From Microbulbifer sp. YPW16 (GTDB lineage: Bacteria > Pseudomonadota > Gammaproteobacteria > Pseudomonadales > Cellvibrionaceae): a DNA stretch of 64,000 nt. The stretch covers positions 3,057,501-3,121,500 of the forward strand of contig NZ_CP089928.1 of NCBI RefSeq assembly GCF_021290385.1. The letters are read 5' to 3'. The notes under the pieces are model-generated. The model made no database searches and had not been told where the DNA came from. It worked only from the letters and a program-made list of their open reading frames with translations. The position numbers and the translations under genes are program-made. Of the stretch, positions 18,733-36,744 are shown piece by piece (the first letter of the stretch is position 1; the number at the start of each line of letters is the position of its first letter).

Positions 18733-18761
18733 TTGCTTGTCGGCATAACATCCCCTAGAAT
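18733..18761 (+). promoter_or_regulatory. Promoter of the tRNA-tufB operon
   Basis: TTGCTT (18733-18738), 17-bp spacer, TAGAAT (18756-18761), then a GC-rich discriminator (cccgcctcc). The -35 is weak but the -10 and spacing are good. The GC-rich discriminator is typical of stable-RNA promoters under stringent control. Confidence 0.72.
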
Positions 18762-18771
18762 CCCGCCTCCA

Positions 18772-18799
18772 CTTACGGGGTAGAAGGCTTTCCCGTAAG
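18772..18799 (+). other. Leader hairpin before tRNA-Thr
   Basis: cttacggg (18772-18779) and cccgtaag (18792-18799) are perfect complements with a 12-nt loop, 10 nt before the tRNA. Likely a processing or anti-termination element of the tRNA precursor. Confidence 0.55.
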
Positions 18800-18809
18800 G
18801 AGAGACAGG

Positions 18810-18885
18810 GCTGGCGTAGCTCAGTTGGTAGAGCAGCTGACTTGTAATCAGCCGGTCGGGGGTTCGACTCCTCTCGCCAGCTCCA
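18810..18885 (+). tRNA. thrU: tRNA-Thr (TGT)
   Basis: 76 nt including encoded CCA. Acceptor stem gctggcg / cgccagc, anticodon loop cttgtaa with TGT, T-loop GGTTCGACTC. First of the Thr-Tyr-Gly-Thr cluster before tufB, as in E. coli. Confidence 0.97.
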
Positions 18886-18952
18886 TTTTGTCTCTCACGC
18901 TGTTTTCACTTTAGGTTCCGCTGGTAAGTGTGTGAATTTAAAGAAAAAGTTG

Positions 18953-18981
18953 TTGACAGCGTAGCGGTTAGTGTAGACAAT
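18953..18981 (+). promoter_or_regulatory. Internal promoter before tRNA-Tyr
   Basis: TTGACA (18953-18958, exact), 17-bp spacer, GACAAT (18976-18981). An A/T-rich stretch (18934-18950) upstream could act as an UP element. It would drive tRNA-Tyr, tRNA-Gly, tRNA-Thr and tufB separately from the first tRNA. Confidence 0.7.
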
Positions 18982-18996
18982 GCGCACCGCTTTCGA

Positions 18997-19080
18997 GCAG
19001 GGGTTCCCGAGTGGCCAAAGGGATCAGACTGTAAATCTGACGCGCAAGCTTCGGTGGTTCGAATCCACCCCCCTGCACCA
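18997..19080 (+). tRNA. tyrU: tRNA-Tyr (GTA)
   Basis: 84 nt with a long variable arm. Acceptor gcagggg / ccccctgc, anticodon loop ctgtaaa with GTA, encoded CCA. Confidence 0.96.
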
Positions 19081-19160
19081 TATTCAGATGCCCCGGTATG
19101 CCGGGGTGTCGAAAGCGGAAGGCTGAGGGTCTTTTGCTTTGAGGTTCCTGCGCGGAGCGT

Positions 19161-19234
<74 letters not shown>

Positions 19235-19319
19235 TGCCGGAAACCCGGTGTGGCGCAAAGGTGGGAGGTCGCTGCGGCGGCCGATAAACTGGTGGGGTTC
19301 ACCGGTTAAAGCAGTTTTA

Positions 19320-19394
19320 GCTCATGTAGCTCAGGGGTAGAGCACACCCTTGGTAAGGGTGAGGTCGGCGGTTCAAATCCGCCCATGAGCTCCA
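19320..19394 (+). tRNA. thrT: tRNA-Thr (GGT)
   Basis: 75 nt. Acceptor gctcatg / catgagc, anticodon GGT in ttggtaa, encoded CCA. It lies 120 bp before tufB. Confidence 0.97.
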
Positions 19395-19514
19395 TTTTTA
19401 CGGTGGCCGCGGGGGCAGGTGTCTCTGCGGCTATTTGTATCCGGGTGTTGTGTATCCCGGTGCTTCGGTTCTGCAAGTGGGTGTCTTTAAGTCTGCCCAT
19501 ACTAGGAGGCTGCA

Positions 19515-20708
19515 ATGGGAAAAGAGAAGTTTGAGCGTTCCAAGCCCCACGTGAACGTGGGCACCATCGGTCACGTTGACCACGGTAAAACCACCCTGAC
19601 TGCCGCGCTGACCCGCGTTTGTGCAGAAGTATGGGGTGGCGCCGCGGTAGAGTTCGCCGGTATCGACAATGCACCGGAAGAGCGTGAGCGCGGTATCACC
19701 ATCGCTACTTCTCACGTTGAGTACGAGTCCCCGACTCGTCACTACGCGCACGTTGACTGCCCGGGCCACGCCGACTACGTGAAGAACATGATCACCGGTG
19801 CTGCCCAGATGGACGGCGCAATCCTGGTTTGTTCCGCAGCTGACGGCCCCATGCCGCAGACTCGCGAGCACATCCTGCTGTCCCGCCAGGTAGGTGTACC
19901 GTACATCGTGGTATTCCTGAACAAGGCTGACATGGTCGACGACGAAGAGCTGCTCGAGCTGGTTGAGATGGAAGTTCGCGAACTTCTGGACCAGTACGAC
20001 TTCCCGGGTGACGACACCCCGATCATCGTTGGTTCCGCCCTGATGGCGCTGGAAGGCAAAGACGACAACGAGATGGGTACCACCGCTGTTAAGAAGCTGG
20101 TTGAGACCCTGGACGAGTACATCCCGGAGCCGGAGCGCGCTGTAGACCAGCCGTTCCTGATGCCGATCGAGGACGTATTCTCCATCTCGGGTCGTGGTAC
20201 CGTGGTAACTGGTCGTGTCGAGCGCGGCGTTCTGAAGACTGGCGACGAGATCGAAATCGTTGGCATGAAGGACACCACCAAGACCACCTGTACCGGTGTT
20301 GAGATGTTCCGCAAGCTGCTGGACGAAGGTCGTGCAGGTGAGAACATCGGCGCACTGCTGCGTGGCACCAAGCGTGACGAAGTTGAGCGTGGTCAGGTCC
20401 TGGCGCAGCCGGGTTCCATTACCCCGCACACCAAGTTCGAGTCAGAAGTATACGTTCTGTCCAAGGACGAAGGTGGTCGTCACACCCCGTTCTTCAAGGG
20501 CTACCGTCCGCAGTTCTACTTCCGTACCACCGACGTAACCGGTGACGTACAGCTGCCGGAAGGTACCGAGATGGTAATGCCGGGCGACAACGTACAGATG
20601 ACTGTTACGCTGATCGCACCGATCGCCATGGAAGAAGGCCTGCGCTTCGCGATTCGTGAAGGTGGCCGTACCGTGGGTGCCGGCGTGGTATCCAAGATCA
20701 TCGATTGA
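19515..20708 (+). CDS. tufB: Elongation factor Tu, copy 1
   Basis: A 397-residue GTPase that brings aminoacyl-tRNA to the ribosome. G1 GHVDHGKT, G3 DCPGHADY and G4 NKAD motifs are present, followed by the two beta-barrel domains. ATG with AGGAGG 5 nt upstream. It is cotranscribed with the four tRNAs it serves. By eye it differs from the second copy at 36745 in only four bases, three of them near the start and one in the last sense codon (Asp here, Glu there), a sign of recent gene conversion. Confidence 0.99.
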   Translation: MGKEKFERSKPHVNVGTIGHVDHGKTTLTAALTRVCAEVWGGAAVEFAGIDNAPEERERGITIATSHVEYESPTRHYAHVDCPGHADYVKNMITGAAQMDGAILVCSAADGPMPQTREHILLSRQVGVPYIVVFLNKADMVDDEELLELVEMEVRELLDQYDFPGDDTPIIVGSALMALEGKDDNEMGTTAVKKLVETLDEYIPEPERAVDQPFLMPIEDVFSISGRGTVVTGRVERGVLKTGDEIEIVGMKDTTKTTCTGVEMFRKLLDEGRAGENIGALLRGTKRDEVERGQVLAQPGSITPHTKFESEVYVLSKDEGGRHTPFFKGYRPQFYFRTTDVTGDVQLPEGTEMVMPGDNVQMTVTLIAPIAMEEGLRFAIREGGRTVGAGVVSKIID

Positions 20709-20727
20709 TCAGATCGATGGCGGGCGC

Positions 20728-20748
20728 GGTCACTGGTCTCCAGTGACC
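20728..20748 (+). terminator. Possible tufB terminator hairpin
   Basis: ggtcactgg / ccagtgacc, a perfect 9-bp stem with a 3-nt loop, 19 bp after tufB. It is followed only by cgctttgc, so termination would be partial. Confidence 0.5.
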
Positions 20749-20752
20749 CGCT

Positions 20753-20780
20753 TTGCAAAAGAGGGGGAGGATGGTAAGAT
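20753..20780 (+). promoter_or_regulatory. Promoter candidate for tRNA-Trp / secE-nusG
   Basis: TTGCAA (20753-20758), 16-bp spacer, TAAGAT (20775-20780). It overlaps the stem of the possible terminator at 20761-20796, so the two readings compete. Confidence 0.5.
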
Positions 20781-20796
20781 CCGCCCCCTCATTTTT
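20761..20796 (+). terminator. Possible terminator before tRNA-Trp
   Basis: gagggggaggat (20761-20772) pairs with atccgccccctc (20779-20790) with one mismatch, then a short T5 tract. It could end tufB transcripts before the tRNA-Trp promoter takes over. Confidence 0.5.
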
Positions 20797-20841
20797 CGGT
20801 CTCTGGCGCGTAAATGCGCGGCATTGACCGGAAGCTGTTCT

Positions 20842-20917
20842 AGGCCAGTGGCTCAATTGGTAGAGCATCGGTCTCCAAAACCGAGGGTTGGGGGTTCGAG
20901 TCCCTCCTGGCCTGCCA
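20842..20917 (+). tRNA. trpT: tRNA-Trp (CCA)
   Basis: 76 nt. Acceptor aggccag / ctggcct, anticodon CCA in ctccaaa, encoded CCA end. It lies between tufB and secE, as in pseudomonads. Confidence 0.97.
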
Positions 20918-21012
20918 ACTTTTCAAGCGCCCCATTCCTTTTGCCTGAGGGCGTTGCAAGTTCCGGTCCGCCGTGGCCGGGCTTGTTTTGTAAGCGCTAA
21001 GGGCTTCTTTGT

Positions 21013-21381
21013 ATGAATGCTAAAGTAGAGGCGAAAACCTTTCGTCTTGATGGCCTAAAGTGGCTGCTGGTGGTAGTGCTGATCGGTGCTGCCTTGGCGG
21101 GCAACACCTACTACGCTGAATTCCCCCTGCTGTATCGCGTGCTGGCCATGGTCGTCATCTTCCTGGTGGCGTTGGTTGTGGCGGTAAATACTGCCAAGGG
21201 GCATGCGCTGTGGACGCTGCTGCGCGAAGCGCAGACAGAAGTGCGTCGTGTGGTGTGGCCCTCTCGCCAGGAAGCGACACAGACAACCCTGATCGTGGTG
21301 GTGTTCGTGTTGATTATGGCGCTAATTCTCTGGGCGCTGGATTCTGCCCTGGGTTGGGCAGCCTCCAAGGTTATCGGCTAA
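21013..21381 (+). CDS. secE: Preprotein translocase subunit SecE
   Basis: A 122-residue inner-membrane protein that clamps SecY in the Sec translocon. Three membrane helices are visible (about 16-32, 40-60, 93-113), as in E. coli. The conserved cytoplasmic amphipathic segment EVRRVVWPSRQEA precedes the last helix. The ribosome binding site is weak (AAGGG well upstream). nusG starts 10 bp after the stop. Confidence 0.97.
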   Translation: MNAKVEAKTFRLDGLKWLLVVVLIGAALAGNTYYAEFPLLYRVLAMVVIFLVALVVAVNTAKGHALWTLLREAQTEVRRVVWPSRQEATQTTLIVVVFVLIMALILWALDSALGWAASKVIG

Positions 21382-21391
21382 AGGTTGACGC

Positions 21392-21925
21392 ATGGCTAAG
21401 CATTGGTACGTGGTTCAGGCTTACTCCGGGTATGAGAAGCGCGTTGCGTCATCCCTGAAGGAGCGTATTGAACTGCACGAAATGGACCACCTGTTCGGTG
21501 ATGTCCTGGTTCCCACCGAGGAAGTGGTGGAGATGCGTGCGGGCCAGAAGCGCAAGAGTGAGCGCAAGTTCTTCCCCGGTTATGTGCTGGTAGAGATGGA
21601 GCTGAACGACGACACCTGGCACCTGGTCAAGGAGACCCCGCGGGTCCTTGGTTTTATCGGTGGCAAGGCCGACCGGCCGGCTCCGATTACCGAGCGTGAG
21701 GCCCAGGCGATCCTGAACCGGATCGATGATTCCGTCGACAAGCCCAAGCCCAAGACCCTGTTCGAGCCGGGTGAGATGGTGCGGGTCATCGATGGGCCGT
21801 TCAATGACTTCAACGGTGTGGTTGAAGAGGTTAATTACGAGAAGAGCCGCCTGCGGGTCGCAGTGCTGATCTTCGGCCGCTCCACCCCGGTGGAGCTGGA
21901 GTTTGGTCAGGTCGAGAAGACCTGA
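21392..21925 (+). CDS. nusG: Transcription termination/antitermination factor NusG
   Basis: A 177-residue protein. The NGN domain ([18 protein letters not shown] at the start, then [16 protein letters not shown]) binds RNA polymerase. The KOW domain ([17 protein letters not shown]) binds S10 or Rho. It couples transcription with translation and promotes elongation and Rho termination. In an operon with secE. Confidence 0.98.
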   Translation: MAKHWYVVQAYSGYEKRVASSLKERIELHEMDHLFGDVLVPTEEVVEMRAGQKRKSERKFFPGYVLVEMELNDDTWHLVKETPRVLGFIGGKADRPAPITEREAQAILNRIDDSVDKPKPKTLFEPGEMVRVIDGPFNDFNGVVEEVNYEKSRLRVAVLIFGRSTPVELEFGQVEKT

Positions 21926-22095
21926 TCAGACAGGCAGTTTTTTTGCCCTCTTCCGCTGCGGGTGGAAGGGGGCTTTCGCGTCCCTGAAAACCGTGACTGA
22001 TCAGTTGCTGTACAGGGGCACCCGGGGAGCCGGGCGTTGCGGCTGTTGCAGCCGTCCAGCGCAGGCGCTACCACCCACTGAAAGAGGAAGCTGTA
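21926..22095 (+). other. Leader before rplK
   Basis: 170 bp in which L1 autoregulation of the L11 operon usually acts in this group. I see a short hairpin (cttcc / ggaag near 21950-21968) but no motif I can confidently name as the L1 site. Confidence 0.35.
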
Positions 22096-22527
22096 ATGGC
22101 TAAGAAAATCGAAGCTTATATCAAGCTGCAAGTGCCTGCCGGGCAGGCCAACCCGAGCCCGCCCGTCGGCCCCGCGCTGGGTCAGCACGGCGTCAATATC
22201 ATGGAGTTCTGTAAAGCGTTCAACGCCCAGACCCAGGGTATGGAGCAGGGCCTGCCGGTACCGGTCGTGATCTCCGTATATAGCGATCGTTCCTTCACCT
22301 TCATCATGAAGACCCCGCCGGCCTCCGTGCTGCTGCGCAAGGCTGCCGGTATCAAGAGCGGCTCCGGTCGTCCGAATACCGAGAAGGTGGGCAAGGTTAC
22401 CCGCGCCCAGCTGGAAGAGATTGCCACTACCAAGATGCCCGACCTGAGTGCATCTGACATGGACGCAGCCGTGCGCACTATCGCCGGTTCCGCCCGTAGT
22501 GCCGGTATTGATGTGGAGGGCGTGTAA
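22096..22527 (+). CDS. rplK: 50S ribosomal protein L11
   Basis: 143 residues. N-terminal [23 protein letters not shown] is conserved and carries the proline-rich thiostrepton-site loop. It binds the GTPase-associated region of 23S rRNA and is needed for RelA activation. ATG with GAGGAAG upstream. rplA starts 1 bp later. Confidence 0.99.
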   Translation: MAKKIEAYIKLQVPAGQANPSPPVGPALGQHGVNIMEFCKAFNAQTQGMEQGLPVPVVISVYSDRSFTFIMKTPPASVLLRKAAGIKSGSGRPNTEKVGKVTRAQLEEIATTKMPDLSASDMDAAVRTIAGSARSAGIDVEGV

Positions 22528-22528
22528 C

Positions 22529-23227
22529 GTGGCAAAACTGAGCAAGCGCCAGCGCGCAATCGCTGAGAAAGTAGAAGCAGGCAAGGCCTACGGATTCGAC
22601 GAAGCCGTCGCCCTGCTGAAAGAGCTGTCCAACGTCAAGTTCGCCGAGACCGTTGACGCATCTATCAACCTGGGTATCGACCCGCGCAAGTCTGACCAGG
22701 CGGTTCGCGGTGCGACCACCCTGCCGCACGGCACCGGTAAAGACGTCCGTGTTGCGGTCTTCACCCAGGGCGCCAACGCCGACGCCGCCAAAGAGGCTGG
22801 TGCCGACCTGGTGGGCATGGATGAGCTGGCAGCCGACGTCAAGGCCGGCAAGATGGACTTCGACGTGGTAATCGCCTCCCCGGATGCGATGCGTGTCGTT
22901 GGCCAGCTGGGCCAGATCCTCGGTCCGCGCGGCCTGATGCCGAACCCGAAAACCGGCACTGTGACCCCGGACGTGGCCACTGCAGTGAAGAACGCCAAGG
23001 CCGGTCAGGTGCGTTTCCGCGCTGACAAGGGCGGTATCATCCACGGTGGTATCGGCAAGGTTGCTTTCGACGCCAAGGCGCTGAAAGAGAACCTCGAAGC
23101 CCTGATCGCTGACCTGAAAAAGGCCAAGCCGGCTTCCGCCAAGGGCGTTTACCTGAAGAAGGTCTCCCTGAGCACCACCATGGGCCCGGGCCTGACCATC
23201 GACCAGGGATCCCTGGACGTTAAATAA
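22529..23227 (+). CDS. rplA: 50S ribosomal protein L1
   Basis: 232 residues; forms the mobile L1 stalk and represses its own operon. The GTG start (VAKLSKRQR) matches the family N-terminus. Conserved [17 protein letters not shown] and [14 protein letters not shown] segments are present. It lies one base after rplK, so translation is coupled. Confidence 0.99.
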   Translation: MAKLSKRQRAIAEKVEAGKAYGFDEAVALLKELSNVKFAETVDASINLGIDPRKSDQAVRGATTLPHGTGKDVRVAVFTQGANADAAKEAGADLVGMDELAADVKAGKMDFDVVIASPDAMRVVGQLGQILGPRGLMPNPKTGTVTPDVATAVKNAKAGQVRFRADKGGIIHGGIGKVAFDAKALKENLEALIADLKKAKPASAKGVYLKKVSLSTTMGPGLTIDQGSLDVK

Positions 23228-23542
23228 GCCAGCGGTTTCCCCGGGAAACTGTTGCAGGCCGCAGCCGGCGCTACCGACGGGTATGCCTGGCTGCGGTTTT
23301 ACCGAACTTTGGGGTCCGCCGGAATGCCCCGGCAGGAAGGCGGGCCGTCAAAGACCGTAGGCGTAGTGGGCGTGGCAAGTTCCGCTGTCCACCGCTTAAT
23401 CAGGATCGAGCCCCTGGCCCGGTCCCAGCCTACGCAGACGGTGTTGCCCAAACCAGTATTTTTACTGGATTTGAGGTCTTAGCACCGGAGTGGATCGGGA
23501 GTGGTAATTCCCGGTCTTTTTTCCAAATCCAGGAGTGACACT
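23228..23542 (+). promoter_or_regulatory. L10 leader region of the rplJL-rpoBC transcript
   Basis: 315 bp without a gene. A long-range stem joins cgtaggc (23356-23362) with gcctacg (23428-23434) and encloses smaller hairpins, and ccagta / tactgg forms a hairpin at 23453-23468. The site and fold fit the L10(L12)4-binding leader that represses rplJ translation. The exact kink-turn was not resolved. Confidence 0.55.
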
Positions 23543-24037
23543 ATGGCTATTGGACTCGAAGACAAGAAAGCAATTGTCGCTGATGTCCAGCAGGCTGCTG
23601 AGGGTGCTCTGTCTGCGGTCGTTGCGGATTCCCGCGGCGTTGCCGTAAATGACATGACAGCCCTGCGCAAAGAGGCTCGCGAGAACGGCGTCTGGATGAA
23701 AGTCGTCCGCAATACTCTGGCGCGTCGCGCTCTGGCAGGTACCGAATACGAATGTCTCCTCGAGAAATTCGTAGGTCCAAGTCTTATCGCATTTTCCACC
23801 GAACACCCGGGTGCCGGTGCGCGCATCCTGACGGCGTTCGCCAAGGACAACGATAAGCTTGAACTGAAAGGTGCTGCCTTCGAAGGCGTGGTCACCGACG
23901 TCGCAATGTTGGCAACCCTGCCGACTTACGACGAGGCGATCGCCAAGCTGATGAGCGTTATGAAAGAAGCATCTGCTGGCAAGCTGGTCCGCACTATTGC
24001 GGCCGTTCGCGACCAGAAAGAGCAAGAAGCTGCCTAA
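23543..24037 (+). CDS. rplJ: 50S ribosomal protein L10
   Basis: 164 residues; base of the L7/L12 stalk. Start [12 protein letters not shown] at 23543 with AGGAG upstream; an in-frame ATG at 23501 would add 14 unrelated residues. Conserved [11 protein letters not shown] and the C-terminal L12-binding helix are present. L10 with L12 autoregulates from the leader just upstream. Confidence 0.98.
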   Translation: MAIGLEDKKAIVADVQQAAEGALSAVVADSRGVAVNDMTALRKEARENGVWMKVVRNTLARRALAGTEYECLLEKFVGPSLIAFSTEHPGAGARILTAFAKDNDKLELKGAAFEGVVTDVAMLATLPTYDEAIAKLMSVMKEASAGKLVRTIAAVRDQKEQEAA

Positions 24038-24126
24038 TAGTTTCGCCTGCGCGAAACGGCAGTTTTCAACGACTTTTAAATGAATTGACGGGCAGTTTAC
24101 TGCTCACACAAATCAGGTACTGACTT

Positions 24127-24498
24127 ATGTCTCTGACTAAAGAAGATATCATCAATGCTGTTGCCGAAATGTCTGTTAAGGACGTTGTCGAGCTGATCGA
24201 AGCAATGGAAGAGAAGTTCGGTGTTACCGCTGCTGCTGCTGTTGTAGCTGGTGGCGCTGCTGGCGGCGAAGCTGCTGCAGAAGAGAAGACCGAGTTCGAC
24301 GTAATCCTGGCATCTGCCGGCGACAAGAAAGTGAACGTGATCAAGGCTGTTCGCGGCATCACCGGCCTGGGCCTGAAAGAAGCCAAGGCGCTGGTAGACG
24401 GCGCTCCGGCTCCGCTGAAGGAAGGCGCGACCAAGGAAGAGGCCGAAGAGGCCAAGAAGCAGCTGGAAGAAGCTGGCGCAACTGTAGAACTGAAGTAA
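24127..24498 (+). CDS. rplL: 50S ribosomal protein L7/L12
   Basis: 123 residues; the multicopy stalk protein that recruits translation GTPases. N-terminal dimer domain, an Ala/Gly-rich hinge (about 36-52) and the C-terminal domain with [15 protein letters not shown] are all clear. 89 bp after rplJ. Confidence 0.99.
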   Translation: MSLTKEDIINAVAEMSVKDVVELIEAMEEKFGVTAAAAVVAGGAAGGEAAAEEKTEFDVILASAGDKKVNVIKAVRGITGLGLKEAKALVDGAPAPLKEGATKEEAEEAKKQLEEAGATVELK

Positions 24499-24548
24499 CT
24501 CGGTTGTTGCGACTACCGCTGTCGGCCGCAACCCGCGGTCGCAGCGGC

Positions 24549-24580
24549 AAGGCTGGTGGACTTTGTCCGCCGGCCTTTTT
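24549..24580 (+). terminator. Attenuator between rplL and rpoB
   Basis: ggctggtgga (24551-24560) and tccgccggcc (24566-24575) pair fully (two wobbles) with a 5-nt loop and a T5 tail. It lies in the 335-bp rplL-rpoB gap and should reduce rpoBC transcription relative to r-protein genes, as in E. coli. The rest of the gap shows no gene. Confidence 0.82.
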
Positions 24581-24833
24581 GCCGTTTTCGGCAGTGTGGT
24601 TTTGTTTGGCGATTCGGGGACCTGTGGGCCCTGGGTGAAACATACCGCGGCCTGCGCCGCTGGCAAGCGCGCAGTTAACCGAGAGGTTTCCGACCAGTGT
24701 AGCCATCGCTGCATTGCTCAGAGGCTTCTCGCCCGGGCGGACCGGGCCTTTCCGCATTCCCGTAAGTACAGTATGGGGAATATGGGGGCCGGTTCCAATG
24801 AAGTCTTGTCACTGATCAAGCTGGGGAATATGA

Positions 24834-28907
<4,074 letters not shown>

Positions 28908-29042
28908 GACCGGTAACTGGTGTAGGCGCCTGGTAACAGGCGATCGCATATAGAGGCCGGTGTCCCGCGAGTGTGCGGGCGCCGGCTGGCCCACCCCGAG
29001 ATGGCAAGGGGCGGGTTGACTACCTCAAGTGGAGGAAAGGCC

Positions 29043-33272
<4,230 letters not shown>

Positions 33273-33280
33273 TCCCCGGT

Positions 33281-33333
33281 GGCGGGGTGGGAGCCCCGCC
33301 GTTCCAGCCGGCCCGGTGTCCCGCCGGGCCGGC
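33281..33333 (+). terminator. Two GC-rich hairpins after rpoC
   Basis: ggcgggg / ccccgcc (33281-33300), then a perfect 10-bp stem gccggcccgg / ccgggccggc (33307-33333). Neither is followed by a T run, so they may protect the 3' end or cause pausing rather than terminate efficiently. Confidence 0.45.
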
Positions 33334-33372
33334 CCAATCAGCAACATAAGTGAGTGCTCACATATTTGCCGA

Positions 33373-33401
33373 TTGACTCGTGGGGTAACCGCCTATAGAA
33401 T
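33373..33401 (+). promoter_or_regulatory. Promoter of the str operon (rpsL)
   Basis: TTGACT (33373-33378), 17-bp spacer, TAGAAT (33396-33401), then a GC-rich discriminator (gcggccccc). A leader of about 115 nt precedes rpsL. Confidence 0.85.
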
Positions 33402-33524
33402 GCGGCCCCCGCTTATGTGGGGTGTGCTGTCCGGCGAGCGCGTTTGCGTGCCCGGCTGGCATACACTGACGACTGGGCCCTCACTGTTAGAGGTGGGGGC
33501 GTTTTATTTTTGGAGTGATTTTTA

Positions 33525-33899
33525 ATGGCAACGATCAACCAGTTGGTTCGTAAGCCGAGAAAACGCAAAGTCGAAAAAAGCGACGTTCCCGCTCTGCAGG
33601 CCAGCCCGCAGCGCCGTGGAGTTTGCACTCGTGTGTACACCACTACACCGAAGAAGCCGAACTCTGCACTGCGTAAGGTTTGCCGTGTGCGCCTGACCAA
33701 CGGTTACGAAGTGACTTCGTACATCGGCGGTGAAGGCCACAACCTGCAGGAGCACAGCGTGGTACTGATTCGCGGCGGTCGTGTTAAGGACCTGCCGGGT
33801 GTGCGCTACCACACTGTTCGCGGCGCACTGGACTGTGCCGGCGTCAACGATCGCAAGCAGGGCCGTTCCAAGTACGGCGCCAAGCGACCGAAGGATTAA
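33525..33899 (+). CDS. rpsL: 30S ribosomal protein S12
   Basis: 124 residues; decoding-centre protein. [19 protein letters not shown] and [20 protein letters not shown] are intact, including both lysines whose change gives streptomycin resistance and the Asp that RimO modifies. First gene of the str operon. Confidence 0.99.
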   Translation: MATINQLVRKPRKRKVEKSDVPALQASPQRRGVCTRVYTTTPKKPNSALRKVCRVRLTNGYEVTSYIGGEGHNLQEHSVVLIRGGRVKDLPGVRYHTVRGALDCAGVNDRKQGRSKYGAKRPKD

Positions 33900-34012
33900 T
33901 TAATCCTTTTTTGACCAATGCGTTTCGGTTTCCAACCGGAGTAAGGCTGAGCTCGCCGAGTTGTATTTTGTACGGCGGCGTCTCAGAGCAACCCTGAAGA
34001 GAGGCAATTGCA

Positions 34013-34483
34013 ATGCCAAGAAGACGAGTAGTCGCCAAGCGCGAAGTACTGCCCGATCCCAAGTTCGGGAATGTCACCCTGGCCAAGTTCATGAACCACG
34101 TCATGATCAGCGGCAAGAAGTCCGTGGCAGAGCGCATCGTTTACGGTGCCCTGGACATGGTTTCTGAAAAACTGAACAAAGACCCCATCGAAATTTTCGA
34201 AGAGTCCCTGGAAAACATCGCGCCGATGGTGGAAGTAAAATCCCGCCGTGTGGGTGGTGCGACCTACCAGGTGCCGGTTGAAGTGCGTCCCTCGCGCCGC
34301 ATGGCACTGGCAATGCGTTGGCTGGTTGAGTTTTCCCGCAAGCGCGGTGAGAAATCAATGGCTCAGCGCCTGGCCAACGAAATGATCGACGCATCCCAGA
34401 ACAAGGGCGGCGCGGTCAAGAAGCGTGAAGACGTACACCGTATGGCGGAAGCCAACAAGGCGTTCTCTCACTACCGCTTCTAA
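34013..34483 (+). CDS. rpsG: 30S ribosomal protein S7
   Basis: 156 residues; nucleates assembly of the 30S head and, in E. coli, represses its own operon. Conserved [17 protein letters not shown] and [16 protein letters not shown] are present. ATG with GAGAGG upstream. 113 bp after rpsL. Confidence 0.99.
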   Translation: MPRRRVVAKREVLPDPKFGNVTLAKFMNHVMISGKKSVAERIVYGALDMVSEKLNKDPIEIFEESLENIAPMVEVKSRRVGGATYQVPVEVRPSRRMALAMRWLVEFSRKRGEKSMAQRLANEMIDASQNKGGAVKKREDVHRMAEANKAFSHYRF

Positions 34484-34535
34484 GCCTCATGCATGTTTTC
34501 AATTTCATGAAAATTATCGTGAGACATTAATACCG

Positions 34536-34569
34536 AAAGGCAGCATGGATAAATTCCACAGCTGCCTTT
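34536..34569 (+). promoter_or_regulatory. Hairpin in the rpsG-fusA gap
   Basis: aaaggcagc (34536-34544) and gctgccttt (34561-34569) are perfect complements; tgga / tcca inside extends the stem. A short T tract follows, so it could be a partial terminator or a translation-control element 24 nt before the fusA start. Confidence 0.55.
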
Positions 34570-34593
34570 TGCCGTTATATCGAGGATACAACT

Positions 34594-36702
34594 GTGGCAC
34601 GTAAAACGCCTATCGCACGCTATCGTAATATCGGTATCTGCGCCCACGTAGACGCGGGCAAGACCACCACTACCGAGCGCGTACTCTTCTACACCGGCCT
34701 GTCCCACAAGATTGGTGAGGTGCACGAGGGTGCCGCAACCATGGACTGGATGGAGCAGGAGCAGGAGCGTGGTATCACCATCACCTCTGCAGCTACCACC
34801 TGTTTCTGGGCCGGTATGCAGCAGCAGTTCGACCAGCATCGCATCAACATTATTGACACTCCCGGACACGTGGACTTCACCATTGAGGTTGAGCGTTCCC
34901 TGCGTGTACTGGACGGCGCTGTGGTAGTGCTGTGTGGTTCCTCCGGCGTGCAGCCGCAGACCGAAACTGTCTGGCGCCAGGCCAACAAGTACGAAGTGCC
35001 GCGCATGGTTTTCGTCAACAAGATGGACCGCGCCGGTGCTGACTTCATGATGGTTGTGAAGCAGCTGAAAGACCGCCTGGGTGCCAACGCCGTTCCCCTG
35101 CAGATGACCATTGGCTCTGAAGATAACTTCAAGGGCGTGGTCGACCTGATCAAGATGAAGGCCATCCTGTGGAACGAAGACGACATGGGCATGACCTTCG
35201 AGTACGGCGACATCCCTGCTGACATGCAGGACCAGTGCGACGAAATGCGTGAGTACCTGGTCGAGGCGGCAGCCGAGGCCAGCGAAGAGCTGATGGAGAA
35301 GTACCTGGAAGAGGGCGAGCTGACCGAGGAAGAGATCAAGTCCGCCATTCGCCAGCGCACCCTGGCCAACGAGATCGTGCCGGTACTGGGCGGCTCCGCG
35401 TTCAAGAACAAGGGTGTACAGGCCGTACTGGACGCGGTTATCGAGTTCCTGCCGGCGCCGACTGAAGTTCGCGCGATCGAGGGTACCCTGCTGGACAAGG
35501 CGGAAACCGTCGAAACCCGTGAAGCCGACGACAATGCCCCCTTCGCAGCGCTGGCGTTCAAAATCGCCACTGACCCCTTTGTGGGCACCCTGACTTTCTT
35601 CCGTGTCTACTCCGGTAGGCTCGAGAGTGGTACCGCCGTGTACAACTCTGTAAAGCAGAAGAAAGAGCGCGTTGGTCGTATGGTGCAGATGCACTCCAAG
35701 GACCGCCAGGAGATCAAGGAAGTACTGGCTGGCGATATCGCCGCGGCGATCGGCCTGAAGGACGTCACCACTGGTGACACCCTGTGTGACGAGAACAACA
35801 AGATTGTACTCGAGCGCATGGAGTTCCCGGAGCCGGTAATCTCCGTAGCAGTTGAGCCGAAATCCAAGGCCGACCAGGAGAAAATGGGTATTGCCCTCGG
35901 CAAGCTGGCCCAGGAAGACCCGTCCTTCCGCGTGAAGACTGACGAGGAAACCGGCCAGACCATCATCTCCGGTATGGGTGAGCTGCACCTGGACATCATC
36001 GTCGACCGTATGCGTCGTGAGTTTAACGTTGAGGCCAACATCGGTAAGCCGCAGGTTGCCTACCGCGAAGCGATTCGCAACAACGTTGAGATCGAAGGCA
36101 AGTTTGTTCGCCAGTCCGGTGGTCGCGGTCAGTACGGTCACGTATGGGTGCGCTTCGAGCCGTCCGGTGACGAGACTGAGGAAGGCCTGGAGTTCGTCAA
36201 CGAGATCGTTGGTGGTGTGGTACCGAAGGAATACATCCCGGCGGTGCAGAAAGGTATCGAAGAGCAGATGCAGAACGGTGTTCTGGCGGGCTACCCCCTG
36301 CTGGGCCTGAAAGCGACTCTGTACGACGGTTCTTTCCACGATGTGGACTCCAACGAGATGGCGTTTAAAATCGCCGCCTCCATGGCGACCAAGCAGCTGG
36401 CCCAGAAGGGTGGTGCAGTGCTGCTGGAGCCGATCATGAAAGTGGAAGTCGTCACGCCGGAGGAGAATATGGGTGACGTGGTTGGCGACCTGAACCGCCG
36501 CCGCGGCCTGATCCAGGGCATGGAAGAAAGTTCTTCTGGCAAGGTGGTGAATGCGGAAGTGCCGCTGGCCGAGATGTTCGGTTACGCGACCGACCTGCGC
36601 TCTGCCACCCAGGGGCGCGCTACCTACTCCATGGAGTTCCTGAAGTACGGGGAAGCGCCGAAAAACGTTGCCGATGAGATCATCGCGAAAACCAAAGCTT
36701 AA
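34594..36702 (+). CDS. fusA: Elongation factor G
   Basis: A 702-residue translocase GTPase. [13 protein letters not shown] (G1), [11 protein letters not shown] (G2 region), DTPGHVDFT (G3) and NKMDRAGAD (G4) are clear; domains II-V follow, with [11 protein letters not shown] in domain IV. GTG start with GAGGA 8 nt upstream. Third gene of the str operon; tufA follows after 42 bp. Confidence 0.99.
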   Translation: MARKTPIARYRNIGICAHVDAGKTTTTERVLFYTGLSHKIGEVHEGAATMDWMEQEQERGITITSAATTCFWAGMQQQFDQHRINIIDTPGHVDFTIEVERSLRVLDGAVVVLCGSSGVQPQTETVWRQANKYEVPRMVFVNKMDRAGADFMMVVKQLKDRLGANAVPLQMTIGSEDNFKGVVDLIKMKAILWNEDDMGMTFEYGDIPADMQDQCDEMREYLVEAAAEASEELMEKYLEEGELTEEEIKSAIRQRTLANEIVPVLGGSAFKNKGVQAVLDAVIEFLPAPTEVRAIEGTLLDKAETVETREADDNAPFAALAFKIATDPFVGTLTFFRVYSGRLESGTAVYNSVKQKKERVGRMVQMHSKDRQEIKEVLAGDIAAAIGLKDVTTGDTLCDENNKIVLERMEFPEPVISVAVEPKSKADQEKMGIALGKLAQEDPSFRVKTDEETGQTIISGMGELHLDIIVDRMRREFNVEANIGKPQVAYREAIRNNVEIEGKFVRQSGGRGQYGHVWVRFEPSGDETEEGLEFVNEIVGGVVPKEYIPAVQKGIEEQMQNGVLAGYPLLGLKATLYDGSFHDVDSNEMAFKIAASMATKQLAQKGGAVLLEPIMKVEVVTPEENMGDVVGDLNRRRGLIQGMEESSSGKVVNAEVPLAEMFGYATDLRSATQGRATYSMEFLKYGEAPKNVADEIIAKTKA

Positions 36703-36744
36703 GCTTTAGTACCTTTAAAACTTTTTAGTTAGAGGATCCTAAAA

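Noticed and set aside
21926..21960. Terminator after nusG (T7 run at about 21938)
   Set aside because: The stem before the T run is only 4 bp.
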